Source: Mytilus galloprovincialis (lineage: Eukaryota > Mollusca > Bivalvia > Mytilida > Mytilidae). From it: a stretch of 64,000 nt of DNA. The position numbers and the translations under genes were made by a program. The notes beneath the pieces were generated by a model. That model was given only the letters and a program-made list of their open reading frames with translations. It ran no database searches and had not been told where the DNA came from. The stretch lies in contig NC_134844.1 in NCBI RefSeq assembly GCF_965363235.1, positions 93,582,664-93,646,663 on the forward strand, written 5' to 3'. Shown here in pieces: positions 1 through 11,988 of this stretch. The number at the start of each line of letters is the position of its first letter. Position 1 is the first letter of the stretch.

Positions 1-84
1 AAGTCAAAATTACAAAGACTCACAAATGACAAATGTAGACCACTTGGAACTAGAAAACTAAAAGTCAAATGTATGAATCAAACA

Positions 85-170
85 ACAAAGAACAAGAATG
101 TATCAAAAGTACACTGATCAATGGACCATGAAATTTAGGTCAAAGCTTTAATTTATAAATAATATAACCA
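85..170 (+). repeat. Partial copy of the GTGGGGCAT repeat family
   Basis: This stretch (ACAAGAATGT, then ATGGACCATGAAATTTAGGT) resembles the left part of the longer repeat at 42419-42828. Only the left section is present, so it is a truncated copy. It holds no gene. Confidence 0.4.
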
Positions 171-248
171 ATATGACAATTTCTGAGTTCTCATATTAGA
201 CTCGTATATATTTAATCAGCATTGAAGATCAACTTATTGATATTTCAG

Positions 249-3200
249 ACTTGGACAAACATGCAATCATGTTGCCAGTTTGCTTTTCAAATTGGAGTCA
301 TCCAACAGATATGGTATGGGGGCATGCACATCATCAGCATGCAGTTGGGTAGTTCCCAAAAAAGTGAAAGATATGCAACCCAAACTGCTCGCCAGCATGC
401 CTCCGAGGAAATCAAACAGATCAAAGTCAGGTTTGTTTTACATCCTCTTGGATAACACAGTAACTACTTAAATAATTCACAAACATACATGTACAAAAAC
501 AAATAACAAAACACGTTCTAGTTAAAAATATTATGGGCACTTGTATTGTGTTAAATTTCCAATATTTTGTCTGGCAAATCAATTAGTATCAATCAGGCAT
601 ACACAAGAAACTGAGTAAAGAAAAAAATTAAGTGCATACATCATGATTTGTAACTCTAAAAAACCTTTGTCATAACCAACGAGATTCATCAAAATGCTTT
701 TATTTAAAGTTTTACAGCATTTATAGTTGAACAACATGAACAATAAAAAACATAACAATATTGTTCACTCAACTTCACTGATACTCATTTGTGATCTGTA
801 AAAACAAGTATTTTATTCAGATACATGTATACGGAATAATGCATTAGTTCATTATATAAATTAAATATCATAGCCAACCTTAAGTTAACATATGCAGTTA
901 ATTTTTTATATATATATATATATAAACGTAACACCAATTGCAATGATTATCATTGTTAGAATATAAGTTATAACAAACAATATTCATTTACAAAAATGTA
1001 TAAACTATATACAACCAGATGCTCCGCAGATGTTGATACTACAGTTTTAACCAGATGCTCCACAGGGCGCAGCTTTATACGACCGCAGAAGTTGAACCCT
1101 GAACAGTTGGGGCAATTATGGACACAACATTCAAGCTGGATTCAGCTCTAAATTTGGATTGTGATTAAATAGTTGACACAGCATAGGTTTCAGACACAGA
1201 ATGAATGTGGTCTAATGAACTAAAAAAATTTTTTTTGCCTTTGAGCAATTCACTATGCTGTTGAATATTAATCCTCTCAAAAAAATATTTGAAGAAATTT
1301 TCTTTTTATTTATTAAATCGGAAAAAATCGTATAAAAAAGAAGATGTGGTATGATTGCCAATGAGACAACTGTACAGAAGAGAACAAATGACACAGAAAT
1401 TAACAACTATAGGTCACTGAACGGCCTTCAACAATGAATATATACTTATATTATATATGTTAAATATCTGTCAAGATCAGATAATCTATTTATCATAAAA
1501 GTAAGTTTTTTCTAACATTTGCCTTGTATTGGAACTCGCAGCTTAAATGACTACATTGACATTGATAATGAAAATACAAAAACACATATTAAGCCATCTC
1601 TTTTAAGTAAGAATACCCAATTCAGTGTTTAAATGCAAAAATTTGAACTAAAATTCAAATTTTATGAATAAATTATACTTGTCTGACAAATGTACTAAAA
1701 GCGAGTCTAATACCATGAGGATTGAAATCCTTAAGTACATATGTCAGGTAAGTACATTTGTACCTTAATTTATGATATAAAATTAACTTTCTATTTCATT
1801 TATTACAGTCAAATCCAGAACATTGATGCCCACTAGTAGGAAATCGTTTAACCCTATAACTACAATAACTACAGAGAAGGGAGAAATTTTGAGCAGCTTT
1901 GCTATCGCCATGAGAGGCATATTACCAAATGCTTGTATATTTAGAGGTATTATTTTATGAGTGTTACTAATTGATATATTTCAAAGCAAAAAAATACAAA
2001 TCTAAAGCAAAATGTATAAAAATTACATATTGGATGTTAACTAAATACATGATATCAAAGAACCCAACATTTACAATTTTTTGTTGAAATCAAAAAAAGT
2101 AAAATTTTTGGACCCAAAATTTGGTCAAACTTGAATATTGGGTACATAATCAACAAGTTAAATACATTTTTACATTCAGCATGTCGAAGAATTTAAAGAA
2201 TTCAATTTTCTTTAAAATCAAACTTAACTTAATTTTGGACCCTTTGACCTTAATGTAAAAAAAAATAGAAACAGGACTGAAAATTAAAAATCTTAATACA
2301 CAGTTAGATTGGGTATACCCAAGAACCCAAATAATTCAATTTTTGAAGAAATCAATCAAAGCTTAAATTTTTACTCTTTTGACCCTATTGTGGATTAATT
2401 TGATAAAGGGACACAAAAATCGAAAATCTAAATACCGGTACATGGTTATACTCAGCATATCAAAGAACTCCATACATTCAATTTTGTTGAAATCAAATGA
2501 ATTTTAATTTGGGATACATTGGACCTCAAAAACAGGGCCAAAAATATCCTAAATCATAAACAGTTTGGGCCATAACCCCAAAAATCAACCCCAACCTTCC
2601 TTTTTTGTTATGGATCTCATGTTGTACAATTTCATAAATATCCATACATATACACACAGAAGTTGTTGTCTGGAAAATAGAAAAACACTTATTTGGACCC
2701 CTTTTTAGGCCCTTAATTCCTAAACTGTTGAGCCTATAAACCCCAAAATCCCAACTTTCTTTTTGTAATTTCAAACCTTGTTCACTTAAACTATCCTTAT
2801 TGTCTAGAAATTAAGTGTCTCCTAATGAAGCTGAAGACGACGCGGAACATTGATGATGTGATAGCAATTTACGATTTTTTGCGGTCCTATAAATAATTGG
2901 ACACTTTGGACCACATTGTAAACCAATTTGAAACACAGGTAAAAAAATAAAAAAATCTAGTACACTATTTGAATGAACATATCGAAGAACCCCAAGAATT
3001 TAATTTTTGTGCTTCAATATTCATGATATTTTTTAATAATTTAATTTTGGATAGAACACGTCTTCTGATTGGCGTACGTTATTTTGTTATCAGCCCATAG
3101 ACATAATTTAGTCATATGACCGTGACGTCATCAACGTATTTTCATGGTTTTCTACGGTTTAAAATGGAAATTAGAATTAAATTATAAGAAATGACTGTAA

Positions 3201-4577
3201 TATTTTTTCTGTCTATTCAAAATAACATAAAAAATGTGGTGCACACTGTTAAATAACAGCTTCATGCGTTATTCAGTGTGCACCAAATTTTAATGTTATT
3301 TCTTCATAGACAGAAAAAACATTACAGTCATTCCTTAAATAAAAATACAAATAACATGTTAATGATTATTGAAACTACCTATTACTTCTAATGCAGGATT
3401 ACCTAAAGATGATGTAAATGAATATGATGAAGATCATAAAGAAACAGAAGGTTCCACTGGACCAGAAACAGAAGATCCCACTGGACCAGAAACAGAAGAA
3501 CCGGCTGGACCGGAAACAGAAGATCCCACTAGAAATGAAATATATATTTTCGATATTTTTAATTATACATTGGATTTTATAACTTCTAAATTTCAATCAC
3601 AGACATCATGTTATGATTTTTTAAATTTTTTACCAAAACTAACAGATGATGAGGTGTTTTTTATTGAGAAATCTACTGTTGGTCAACATGATAATTGTAA
3701 TTGGTTTTCACTCAGAAAGGGACGTATTACAGCATCTAAATTTTATCAAATTTTTACTAAAGTTAACTCTATTAAATCTAAATCTTCAATAGATAGTAAT
3801 TCTTTAATTAAAATTGTGATCGGATACACAAGTGTTAACCCGAATATTAAATCTTTAAAACATGGTCGTGAAACAGAACCTATTGCTGTTGATAATTATA
3901 TTTCAATTTACAAAAAAAACCATAGTAATGTGACTTTCAGAAAATGTGGAATGTTTGTAGACCAAAATAATTGTTTTTTATCTGCCACACCGGACCTTTT
4001 AGTATCTTGTTCTTGTTGTGGTGATGGCTTGTTAGAAATCAAATGCCCTGTTGTACCTTTATGTTCAGATTGTACTGGTTTTTGTTCCTGTCATCTGCCA
4101 GGATATATTGTTTATAAAAATTGTACATTTTCTGTTAAACAGAATCATTCTTATTATACACGAGTTCAAGGTCAGATAGCCATAACTGGCAGAAAATGGT
4201 GTGATTTGTTTATTTTTACTGTAAATGGTTACTTACAACAAAGAATTGTGTTAGATGAGGAAACATTTTATAATGTATTATTTCCTAATTTAAAGTATTT
4301 TTTTATTAATTGTATTTTACCAGAATTACTGAGTCCTAAATTAAACTCTGTAGAACAGCCACCCGAATCAATGGAGGTTGAAACATCTTTATGTGACACA
4401 CAATCTTATTTCTGTCCTATTTGTAAAAATTTAATAAAAGAATCTGAAAATGTCTCAAAATACAATGAAAGAAGTGTTGGATGTGATAAATGTGAAATGT
4501 GGTTTCATTTTCCTTGTGTCAAGTTCACAAAAACTGATTCAAAGAAAAAGACATGGTTTTGTCCTAACTGTAGATAA
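249..4577 (+). CDS. SWIM-YqaJ-PHD protein, last three exons (5' end outside window)
   Basis: Three exons join in phase: 249-430 (acceptor TATTTCAG, donor GTTTGT), 1809-1946 (acceptor TATTACAG, donor GTATTA) and 3397-4577 (acceptor ATGCAG, stop TAA). Exon 1 encodes a SWIM-like zinc-finger end (TCNHVASLLFKLE, the C-x-H pair). Exon 3 encodes a YqaJ/lambda-exonuclease-type nuclease: WFSLRKGRITASKF, then HGRETEP, SATPDLL, LLEIKCP and VQGQIAITG carry the expected E, D, E-x-K and Q residues. It ends in a PHD finger (CPIC, GCDKCEMWFH, CVK, WFCPNC). Near the start of exon 3, 3447-3530 repeats a GPETEDPT-like unit. There is no in-frame ATG at the head of exon 3, so it is an internal exon and the gene begins left of the window. 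Known family role: YqaJ proteins are DNA exonucleases or recombinases, and in animals they often travel with DNA transposons. I infer a helper protein of an ISL2EU-type transposon; a host gene of the same family is the alternative. Confidence 0.78.
431..1054. other. Intron 1, AT-rich, no feature seen
   Basis: This part of the first intron holds only AT-rich sequence, including a TA dinucleotide tract near 905-925. I see no exon or recognisable repeat. Confidence 0.6.
1055..1320 (-). repeat. R1 repeat, right-end fragment
   Basis: It reads as the reverse complement of the right end of the full R1 copy at 4985-6930 (GGGCGCAGCTTTATACGACCGC, then the ACACAGAATGAATGTGG and CATAGTGAATTGC blocks). 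It is cut off inside at about 1320, next to a GGTATGATTGCCAATGAGAC repeat. Confidence 0.75.
1336..1434 (+). repeat. Interspersed repeat R2 (GGTATGATTGCCAATGAGAC), 5' part
   Basis: It begins AAGAAGATGTGGTATGATTGCC and continues through TATAGGTCACTGAACGGCC to CTTCAACAATGA. Longer copies in the same order lie at 19728-20005, 44050-44420 and 46245-46565. This copy stops after about 100 bp. Confidence 0.75.
1435..1808. other. Rest of intron 1, no feature seen
   Basis: AT-rich sequence between the R2 copy and exon 2. Nothing recognisable apart from the acceptor TATTACAG at its end. Confidence 0.5.
2050..2893 (-). repeat. R1 repeat, left-part fragment in intron 2
   Basis: On the minus strand this matches the left two thirds of R1: the GACCGCAAAAAATCG terminus at its high end, then GAAGGTTGGG, GGGCCTAAAAAGGGG and GGTCCAAAATT blocks in order. 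It lies in the same orientation as the 1055-1320 fragment, on the other side of exon 2. Confidence 0.7.
3152..3346 (+). repeat. Self-complementary MITE-like repeat, copy 1
   Basis: About 195 bp, itself an imperfect palindrome: the arm at 3189-3258 (GAAATGACTGTAATATT, TGGTGCACACTG) folds back on 3267-3337. A second copy in opposite orientation lies at 11793-11988. It lies in intron 2 of the YqaJ gene, so it is an insertion and not the gene's transposon end. Confidence 0.75.
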
Positions 4578-4984
4578 TATAAATATGTAAAATACAATAT
4601 TTTTTAATTATATGGGATAACAATTGAGATTTTTCAATATATTTCAAAGTAAATGTAATTTCCAACTAGGTAAAATTTTAATAAATTAGCATATTTTGCT
4701 AATTATTCTTGTTATATTTTAACATGCTCTGGGATATATTATTTTTCATCAAAAATTACTTTCCTATTGTTAAAAGATGCAATATATCACATTCCAACAC
4801 TTCTTATTTGATTTGTTTATCTGAAATAAAAACTGTATTCAATTTGCTACAGCTTGTACACAAAACAGGTTAATAGCTTGCTACTGAAAATATCTATGAT
4901 GTATACATTGTACTGTATGAGAAGTGCCAGATAGAATATAAAGCTTAGTTTAAACAATCTACCTGTAATACAAAATAAAAGATC
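4578..4984. other. 3' flank of the YqaJ gene
   Basis: AT-rich, with no coding signal. An AATAAA-like signal lies near 4825. Nothing else recognised. Confidence 0.45.
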
Positions 4985-6930
4985 CTTTTTATACGACCGC
5001 AAAATTTGAAAAATTTTTCGTCGTAAATTGCTATCACGTTGGCGGCGTCGTCGTCGTCGTCGTCGTCTTCCGAATACTTTTAGTTTTCGCACTCTAACTT
5101 TAGTAAAAGTGAATAGAAATCAATGAAATTTTAACACAAGGTTTATGACCACAAAAGGAAGGTTGGGATTGATTTTGGGAGTTTTGGTCCCAACATTTTA
5201 GGAATTAGGGGCCAAAAAGGGCCCAAATATGCATTTTCTCGGTTTTTGCACCATAACTTTAGTATAAGTAAATAGAAATCTATGAAATTTAAATACAAGG
5301 TTTATGACCATAAAAGGAAGGTTGGGTTTGATTTTGGGAGTTTTGGTCCTAACAGTTTAGGAATAAGGGGCCCAAAGGGTCCAAAATTGAACTTTGTGTG
5401 ATTTCATCAAAAATTGAATAATTGGGGTTGTTTGATATGCCGAATCTAACTATGTATGTAGATTCTTAATTTTTGGTCCCGTTTTCTAATTGGTCTACAT
5501 TAAGGTCCAAAGGGTCCAAAATTAAACTTAGTTTGATTTTAACAAAAATTGAATCCTTGGGGTTCTTTGATATGCTGAATTTAAAAATGTACTTAGATTT
5601 TTAATTATTGGCCTAGTTTTCAAGTTGGTCCAAATGGGGGTCCAAAATTAAACTTTGTTTGATTTCATCAAAAATTGAATAAATGGGTTCTTTGATATGC
5701 CAAATCTAACTGTGTATGTAGATTCTTAATTTTTGGTCCAGTTTTCAAATTGGTCTACATTAAGGTCCAAAGGGTCCAAAATTAAACTAAGTTTGATTTT
5801 AACAAAAATTAAATTCTTGGGCTTATTTGATATGCTTTATCTAAATATGTACTTTGATTTTTGATTATGGGCCCAGTTTTCAAGTTGGTCCAAATCAGGA
5901 TTCCATATCAAGTATTGTGCAATAGCAAGAAATTTTCAATTGCACAGTATTGCACAATAGCAAGAAATATCTAATTGCACAATTTTGTGCAATAGGCAAT
6001 AGCAATTAATTTTCAATTGGAGTTATCTTTCTTTGTATAGAATAGTAGTTGATAATATATGTTGGAAATTTGCCAGACATGACTATGATGTCATTTTCTA
6101 TTTTTATTTGCCAATAACTTTATGTAAATAACTTCATTGGAAATTTGCCAATATAAAATGTTGCTGATGAAGCTTTTTTTCCTTATCTTATCTAAAATGT
6201 TTTTAGATAATGTATGTTGGACATTTGCCAGACATGACTATGATGTCATTTTCTATTTTTATTTGCCAATAACTTTATGTAAATAACTTCATTGGAAATT
6301 TACCAATATAAAATGTTGCTGATGAAGTTTTTTTTATTGTTTTATACAATAAACAATGTATATTCACTTTTACTACCAACCAATCTTTACCATTCAGTGA
6401 TAACAAGCACTTTATTTTACATTTTAATATTTTATGATGTATTTAAAAGAGTAGTTATTGTTGCAAACTCCATTTGAAATTTGAATTGATATCAGTTTTG
6501 GAGAAAGGGAAACGGGGATGTGAAAAAAAAGGGGGGGGGTTAAATTTTTCTCATTTCAGATTTCATAAATAAAAAGAAAATTTCTTCAAACATTTTTTTG
6601 AGAGGATTAATATTCAACAGCATAGTGAATTGCTCAAAGGCAAAAAAAAACTTTTAAGTTCATTAGACCACATTCATTCTGTGTCAGAAACCTATGCTGT
6701 GTCAACTATTTAATTTTAGATTTAAAAAGTTTGAAGAAGAAATCTTTAATTGATTTGTAAAATCTTGACATTTGTTTTGTGTAAAAAAGAACCATGTAAT
6801 GTCAAAAATTTGATCACAATCCAAATTCAGAGCTGTATCACGCTTGAATGTTTTGTCCATACTTGCCCCAACTGTTCAGGGTTCGACCTCTGCGGTCGTA
6901 TAAAGCTGCGCCCTGCGGAGCACCTGGTTT
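4985..6930 (+). repeat. R1 repeat, full-length copy
   Basis: About 1.95 kb. It begins CTTTTTATACGACCGCAAAA and ends GCGGTCGTATAAAGC plus TGCGCCCTGCGGAGCACC, so short inverted ends (TATACGACCGCA) frame it. Inside come a GTC trinucleotide tract (5040-5069), two to three ~125-bp units (GGAAGGTTGGGATTGATTTT, AATTAGGGGCCAAAAAGGGC), then ~130-bp units of another kind (TCCAAAATTAAACTT), then TATTGTGCAATAGCAAGAAAT motifs. I see no transposase or RT frame, so it is probably non-autonomous. Family not recognised. Confidence 0.8.
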
Positions 6931-7961
6931 TGTATGTTTTCATTGTATTCTTATATCAACTAAATTTTCAAAAAGTTATAGACTTGTATTCTACTCAATT
7001 GTCAGGTTGTTGTCTCTTTGACACATTCCCAATTTCCAATCTCAATTTTATTTCTATCTAACGCAGCTCATATATCAACATTCTAAACAAATGTTCATAC
7101 ATATTGAATAGCTATAATATAATACAAGGTATATAATTGAGAAAAAAAAAATGTGTTGGCCTACAGTGTAACATGTACTTTTAATATATATAAATCATAT
7201 TGAATGTTGGTTTTTTTACACCAGTGAAGAATCTCTTCAAACGTGGTACTCTATTATTTTAAATCTTTGATCCAAATCTAAGGCATTAATTTTGTAAAGG
7301 GAAACAACTTCAGTAAAAAAAAATATTTATAACAGAACATGCAGAAACAACAGTAACTTGCAAATAGATTTTTACATTTCATGCTTTTTAGAACACAGGT
7401 TTTTTTTTCATGTTTAAAAAAGTGAATATTTTAAGCAGCTTCATAACATTAAAGAAAATATATTATTGCTAATACAATTTTAGTTTTATCATTCATTTTC
7501 ATAATATTTGTTGACCGCTTGATTTACCAATATTTGAAAATTGTTACATGCTGAAACTGTTCAGTAAATGGAGCAAAATTTTGATCATTATCTAAAAGTA
7601 ATTCCAAAAGAGAATATTACTGTAGTTGTTAATCTTAAAATAATTGCGATTGTTTCAAAAATAACTGAATCAATATAACAGACTATAGTAAAGATAGATT
7701 ATTACTCATGTCAATCTGTGTTTGCAAGTAAAACATTGTACATGTAATAAATATAAATTGTTAATTTAAGAACCCAATTTGTCTAAAAAAAAGCTTCAAA
7801 TATTTTTATAAAATAATGAGTTACCTTCATAGTCATATAGACTAACTACTTTTTTCAATAGAATTACAATTTTCAACATGATTTATATTTTCAAAGAGTT
7901 TTATTTAAAAACTGAGCTTCTTTCAAAGTTGCTCAATGTAGAGTAACAAGTTAAGTTCATA
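6931..7961. other. AT-rich spacer
   Basis: Only a short scrap at 7010-7060 (TTGTCTCTTTGACACATTCC), which recurs at 18425-18475, stands out. No gene is seen. Confidence 0.5.
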
Positions 7962-7966
7962 GGTAT

Positions 7967-8135
7967 CAGTGGCGGATCCAGGGGGTATGTTGGTTCCGGC
8001 GGTGCGCACCCCCCCTTTATTTTTGCCGATCAATGCATTTGTATCGGGACATATGTTTTGCACCCCTTTGCACCCCCCTTTGCCCTGGGTTAGCACCCCC
8101 CCCCCCCCTTTCGAAAATTCCTGCATCCGCCCCTG
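7967..8135 (+). mobile_element. GGCGGATCC MITE with 5-bp target repeats
   Basis: It starts CAGTGGCGGATCCAG and ends CATCCGCCCCTG. The 5-bp GGTAT stands immediately before (7962-7966) and after (8136-8140). The interior is C- and G-rich runs with no coding. Relatives lie at 16286-16440, 39706-39839 and 58503-58637. Confidence 0.85.
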
Positions 8136-8140
8136 GGTAT

Positions 8141-8531
8141 GTTGATTTTTTTAAAATCTGGCAATTGAATTTTGAAATAAATGATGCCATTAAATAATAA
8201 GAGTTATCTCCCATAGATCATTCTTTACTTCATTTTCAAATAATAAAGGGTCAAACCTTTAGGCATTATAACTGCATGTTGATTGCCAGATTTGAAATAA
8301 TCAATATTAAATGCAACAACAAATTAGTTTTCGGTTACAAGAGTTATAATTAATTATTCAACATTTGACTGAAATGCATTTCTAAAGTATTTTCTTCATC
8401 AGATATAAATTAAAATATTTTCTTTCTTTTTTTCTATATGTGGAAAGCATTTTGTATGATACATGTATTAACCATTTTTAAAGTTTTTAAAATTCTCAAA
8501 TTTATTCTCATGAACCATGTGCTGAAAGCAT
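8141..8531. other. Spacer downstream of the transposase
   Basis: AT-rich sequence 3' of the minus-strand transposase. Nothing recognisable. Confidence 0.45.
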
Positions 8532-9878
8532 TTATTTGTTGTTGCCTTCATACCTTGGTAATGGGGGGTATAGATTACAAATGCCACAACAAGTTTGAAC
8601 AATGTCATCTAAATGTGGTACCAGTGTTATGGGTAGTTCATGTTTTAGAATTCTGAAACATTTTACTCTTCTTATGGCCTGTTCTATGTGGATTCTTCTA
8701 TTTGCAATTTGTTTAGTTGTTTGGACCTCCTGATTAGACATTTGACATGCCCCGCGCCTACCTGGAGGAACTAAAAGATAAGATTGGTGTAATGTTAACT
8801 CATCCCTAATTTGAAAACCACGGTCAGCCATAACTGTATCCAGTGGTTCAAGTATGTCTAAGAATCCGCAATGATTTGTGATATATTTATCACTAGTTCT
8901 ACCTCCCCAACATTTAGAAACAAAGTTTATCAAACCAGATGGATTGATGCTTAGTAAAAACTTGCCAGTGTGATGGTGTTTATAGTCTGACCAAGTTTGA
9001 CTCTGCATTTCTAAATTATGCGGTGTTTCTAAATAGACTTCTGTACAGTCGATAATATGACGCACTGAACTATAGGTTTTGTTTCTAAATGTTGGGGGGA
9101 GGTTTTTTGGATTGAACACTAAGCTAATTAAAAACTTTGATAAAACCTTTATCCAAGTATTGAAAATGCATGACACATGCGACTGAGACACTCCAAATCT
9201 GTCTGCAAGGTCTTCATTAAGTAGACCAAGCCTTAACTTCATGATTTGCTGTATTAATTTCCAAATCCTGATCAATGACAATTTCATTAATGACATTATT
9301 ATTAACATGGTCTGCATGGCTTTGATTGGCTGTATTAACATGATTAATTTCCAAATCTTTATCAATGACAACTTCATTAATGACATTACTATTAACATGG
9401 TCTGCAAAGTTGTGTTTTGCAGTGTCGATCAAAAGATCTTGATTTATGACCGTTTCATTAGAAACACTCTTTTTTTTCTTTTTTTTTTTTGTGGAGTCGG
9501 ATCTATATTTTCTCGATCAATTGGTGGTGGTCTAGCAAAAGTTACTGTAGTAGCTGAGTTATGACCAAGACACAATGTTGGATATGGGTTATTGTCATTC
9601 GGAAATCCATCTACAAAGTGTTTTGAGCAAATACGAGAATCTTCAGTAGGGATCCAAAGTTTATTTCCGCTACTTCTGTTTACATTTTTTATCCAGACTT
9701 TCCTGTTGTAAGAGTATTTTTTTTCATTTGGAAATGTGAATAGTGTAAACGGTGGTCTACATATACACCTTGATGTGCCGAAATTACAGTTATGAAAATC
9801 ACAGAATTGTTCTCTCCATTTGAATAATTTTACTCCATTATTTGGACAATCATTAACACAACAAGCACGTTTACTCAT
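8532..9878 (-). pseudogene. THAP + DDE_Tnp_4 transposase, frame broken (ISL2EU-like DNA transposon)
   Basis: Reading leftward, 9878-9444 opens with a THAP zinc finger (CCVNDC ... WIP ... RICSKHFVDG ... NPYPTL), with an extra Cys-rich loop between the first Cys pair and the CSKH pair. A linker follows that holds a 90-bp (30-codon) direct repeat (ADHVN, INE, DLEIN). Then 9230-8532 encodes a helix-turn-helix (KLRLGLLNEDLADRFGVS) and a DDE_Tnp_4 core. The three acidic residues look kept: D in IIDCTEVYLETP, D in VMADRGFQI, E in RIHIEQAIRRVK. The frame shifts once near the A-rich run at 9470-9490 and again near 9235, where the linker runs straight into the HTH; a segment of perhaps 100 residues common in relatives seems lost there. 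It converges on the YqaJ gene, which I take as its partner. A PIF/Harbinger relative is the alternative placement. Confidence 0.78.
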
Positions 9879-11317
9879 TTTGAATTTCTTAAATAAAAGT
9901 CAACAGAATCGAACAAGCATGCAAAACATACCCATCACCAAAATTGCTGAAATATAGTTTCTTAAACTTAATACATATATTATATGTGAAATGTATGCTA
10001 TGGGGTAAACTTTGTTTAGTAAGTAGAATACTGAAACAGTAAAATGAGAAGCAAAATTTCAAAACTTCATGTCTGATTTCTAGTTTGTGTAATCGGAACA
10101 TACTACATGTGCTAGAACAAATTTTTTAATACGTAATGTTAACCTTTTGTAGGAGATTAAAGGAAGCACTACTTTTTTTTATACCTTTTCTGGTTCAAAT
10201 TAGTCAGTTACAGAACATGTAAAAGATAACATCTATTTTTTAGTTAAATTAATGAAAGAAGGATGAATAATTGGTAAAATTAACTTTCTATAAATTCTTT
10301 AACCAAGTTCACTGATTCTTCACAAGAAGAATTTTCATAGTGTGGAGTGTACACCTTCAAATATGGAATTGTTTGAGAAATTTTGTCTATGATGATTCCA
10401 AAAAACAGGATCCAGACTCTGAAACTGTAACCATGTTTACTGACAGGACTACTTTAGACTTTCTGTGGTATGGCTTAGTCTTTTATTTTGAACAGACTGT
10501 TTCATTAAGATTAGTTATTATTGACAATTATTGAACTTGTTATAGTATTACTTGTTGTATTTGTTGTTATTTATATAAATTAATTTTATTATTATATAAG
10601 TCAATTGGCAATTTGTTTCAGCACAGCACAGAAATTTGAAGACAACTCCAGGATCCTGTGTTTGAAAAACGAAGTTACAAAAATACAAAAATTTTCTTTA
10701 CAGTAAAATTTTAATTAAATATACAGTAACATGTTAACGTCCAATTTGAGGTTTGAAAGAAGATGAATGCAGAAAATTTCTTAATATTTCAAGATGATGC
10801 CCATGTTATCATTTTTTCATGATATAACTTCAAAATGTAGGAGTTAAATTTAAATGGATTTTCAAAAATATATCTCATGTGGCAATAAATACAACCAAAT
10901 GAATCTTCAGCATTTTTATTTACATGTACCAGAAGCATTGCGAGAAAGGATTTTAAGTCACATGTTTTGCTTTACATGTCAGAGTGTTGTGCCTCAGCAT
11001 GTAGCCTTTTGAAAATGTTATGTTATGGTATTTTTTCATAGTTTATTAAATTGTTCATCAAAATATTTATTAATCAAGTTAACTGAGGATTATGTAGTTG
11101 ATATTTAAGTATAGAAGGAATGAAAAGTGTATCCTCTTTAATTATTGTATTTATATTAATTAACTTAATTGTAAGTTACTAATACTTATGTTTATGTTAA
11201 AAAAAAAATGCATAATACTTGTTCCTTTACTTGTGTTTTCTGTTATTGAATTGTCCAAGTCATCGTTGCAAAATATGTTGATTTATTGTCTCCCATTTTT
11301 ATTTAAAATATAACCAG
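9879..11317. other. Transposase upstream flank, AT-rich
   Basis: I find no second exon, terminal repeat or promoter I can support. A weak frame at 10340-10534 (+) has no recognisable motif. The outer end of the transposon probably lies in or beyond this stretch. Confidence 0.4.
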
Positions 11318-11360
11318 GTGCTCCACAGGGTGCAGCTTTATATGACCACAGAGGTCAAAT
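11318..11360 (-). repeat. R1 terminal scrap
   Basis: AACCAGGTGCTCCACAGGG followed by TGCAGCTTTATATGACC is the right terminus of R1 in minus orientation. Only about 40 bp remain. Confidence 0.6.
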
Positions 11361-11429
11361 GAAGCAAACGAAGACGACATCATACCATTATACTACAGTG
11401 TACATGTACCCCAAAAGAAATGTGCGGCC

Positions 11430-11640
11430 ATATAAAAAAAGTTGTGGCATGATTGCAAATGAAAAAAAAATGTCACAAGTGAACAAATGACAAAAGGAAA
11501 AACAAGAAAGTGAGCAAATGGCTTTCAGCAATGAGCAAAGTCTATGCCACATAGACTCCTAAAACAGTCTCGAAAAAAAACATGTACAGCAATTCTAAAA
11601 CAAAACAAACTCTGGCTTCTATTCCAATATTGTTATAGGG
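11430..11640 (+). repeat. R2 repeat, degraded copy
   Basis: GGCATGATTGCAAATGA, then CTTTCAGCAATGAGCAAAG, then AACAGTCTCGAAAA follow the order of R2 with many differences. It is an old copy. Confidence 0.6.
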
Positions 11641-11792
11641 GAACAGCAGTAACAGTTCAAAATTAGTTAGTTTTCTCATTTAAATTGTTTTATATTGTCT
11701 TATCAGGGCCTTTTATAGCTCAGGGTTCTTGCTAAGGTTTTTTGAAGGTGCGTCATTTTTAGCCATGATGAGCCCAACAGCAAGAAGAAAAT

Positions 11793-11988
11793 ATTTTATT
11801 TAAGGAATGACTGTTCTATTTTTTCTGTCCATGAAGAAATAACATAAAAAATTTGGTGCACACTGAATAACGCGTGTAGCGGGTTATTTAACAGTGTGCA
11901 TCAATTTTTTTATGTTATTTCGAATAGACAGAAAAAATATTACAGTCATTTCTTATAATTTAATTCTAAATTCCTTTTGAAACCGTAG
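11793..11988 (-). repeat. Self-complementary MITE-like repeat, copy 2
   Basis: Reverse-complement match to 3152-3346 over nearly its whole length, including the outer CTACGGTTT block and the central TGGTGCACACTG arms. Its own two arms also fold on each other. Confidence 0.75.

Noticed and set aside
3152-11988. Long inverted repeats as the terminal repeats of an 8.8-kb transposon around the YqaJ and transposase genes
   Set aside because: In-phase exons at 249-430 and 1809-1946 show that the YqaJ gene extends left of the supposed left end, so these are better read as two MITE-like insertions.
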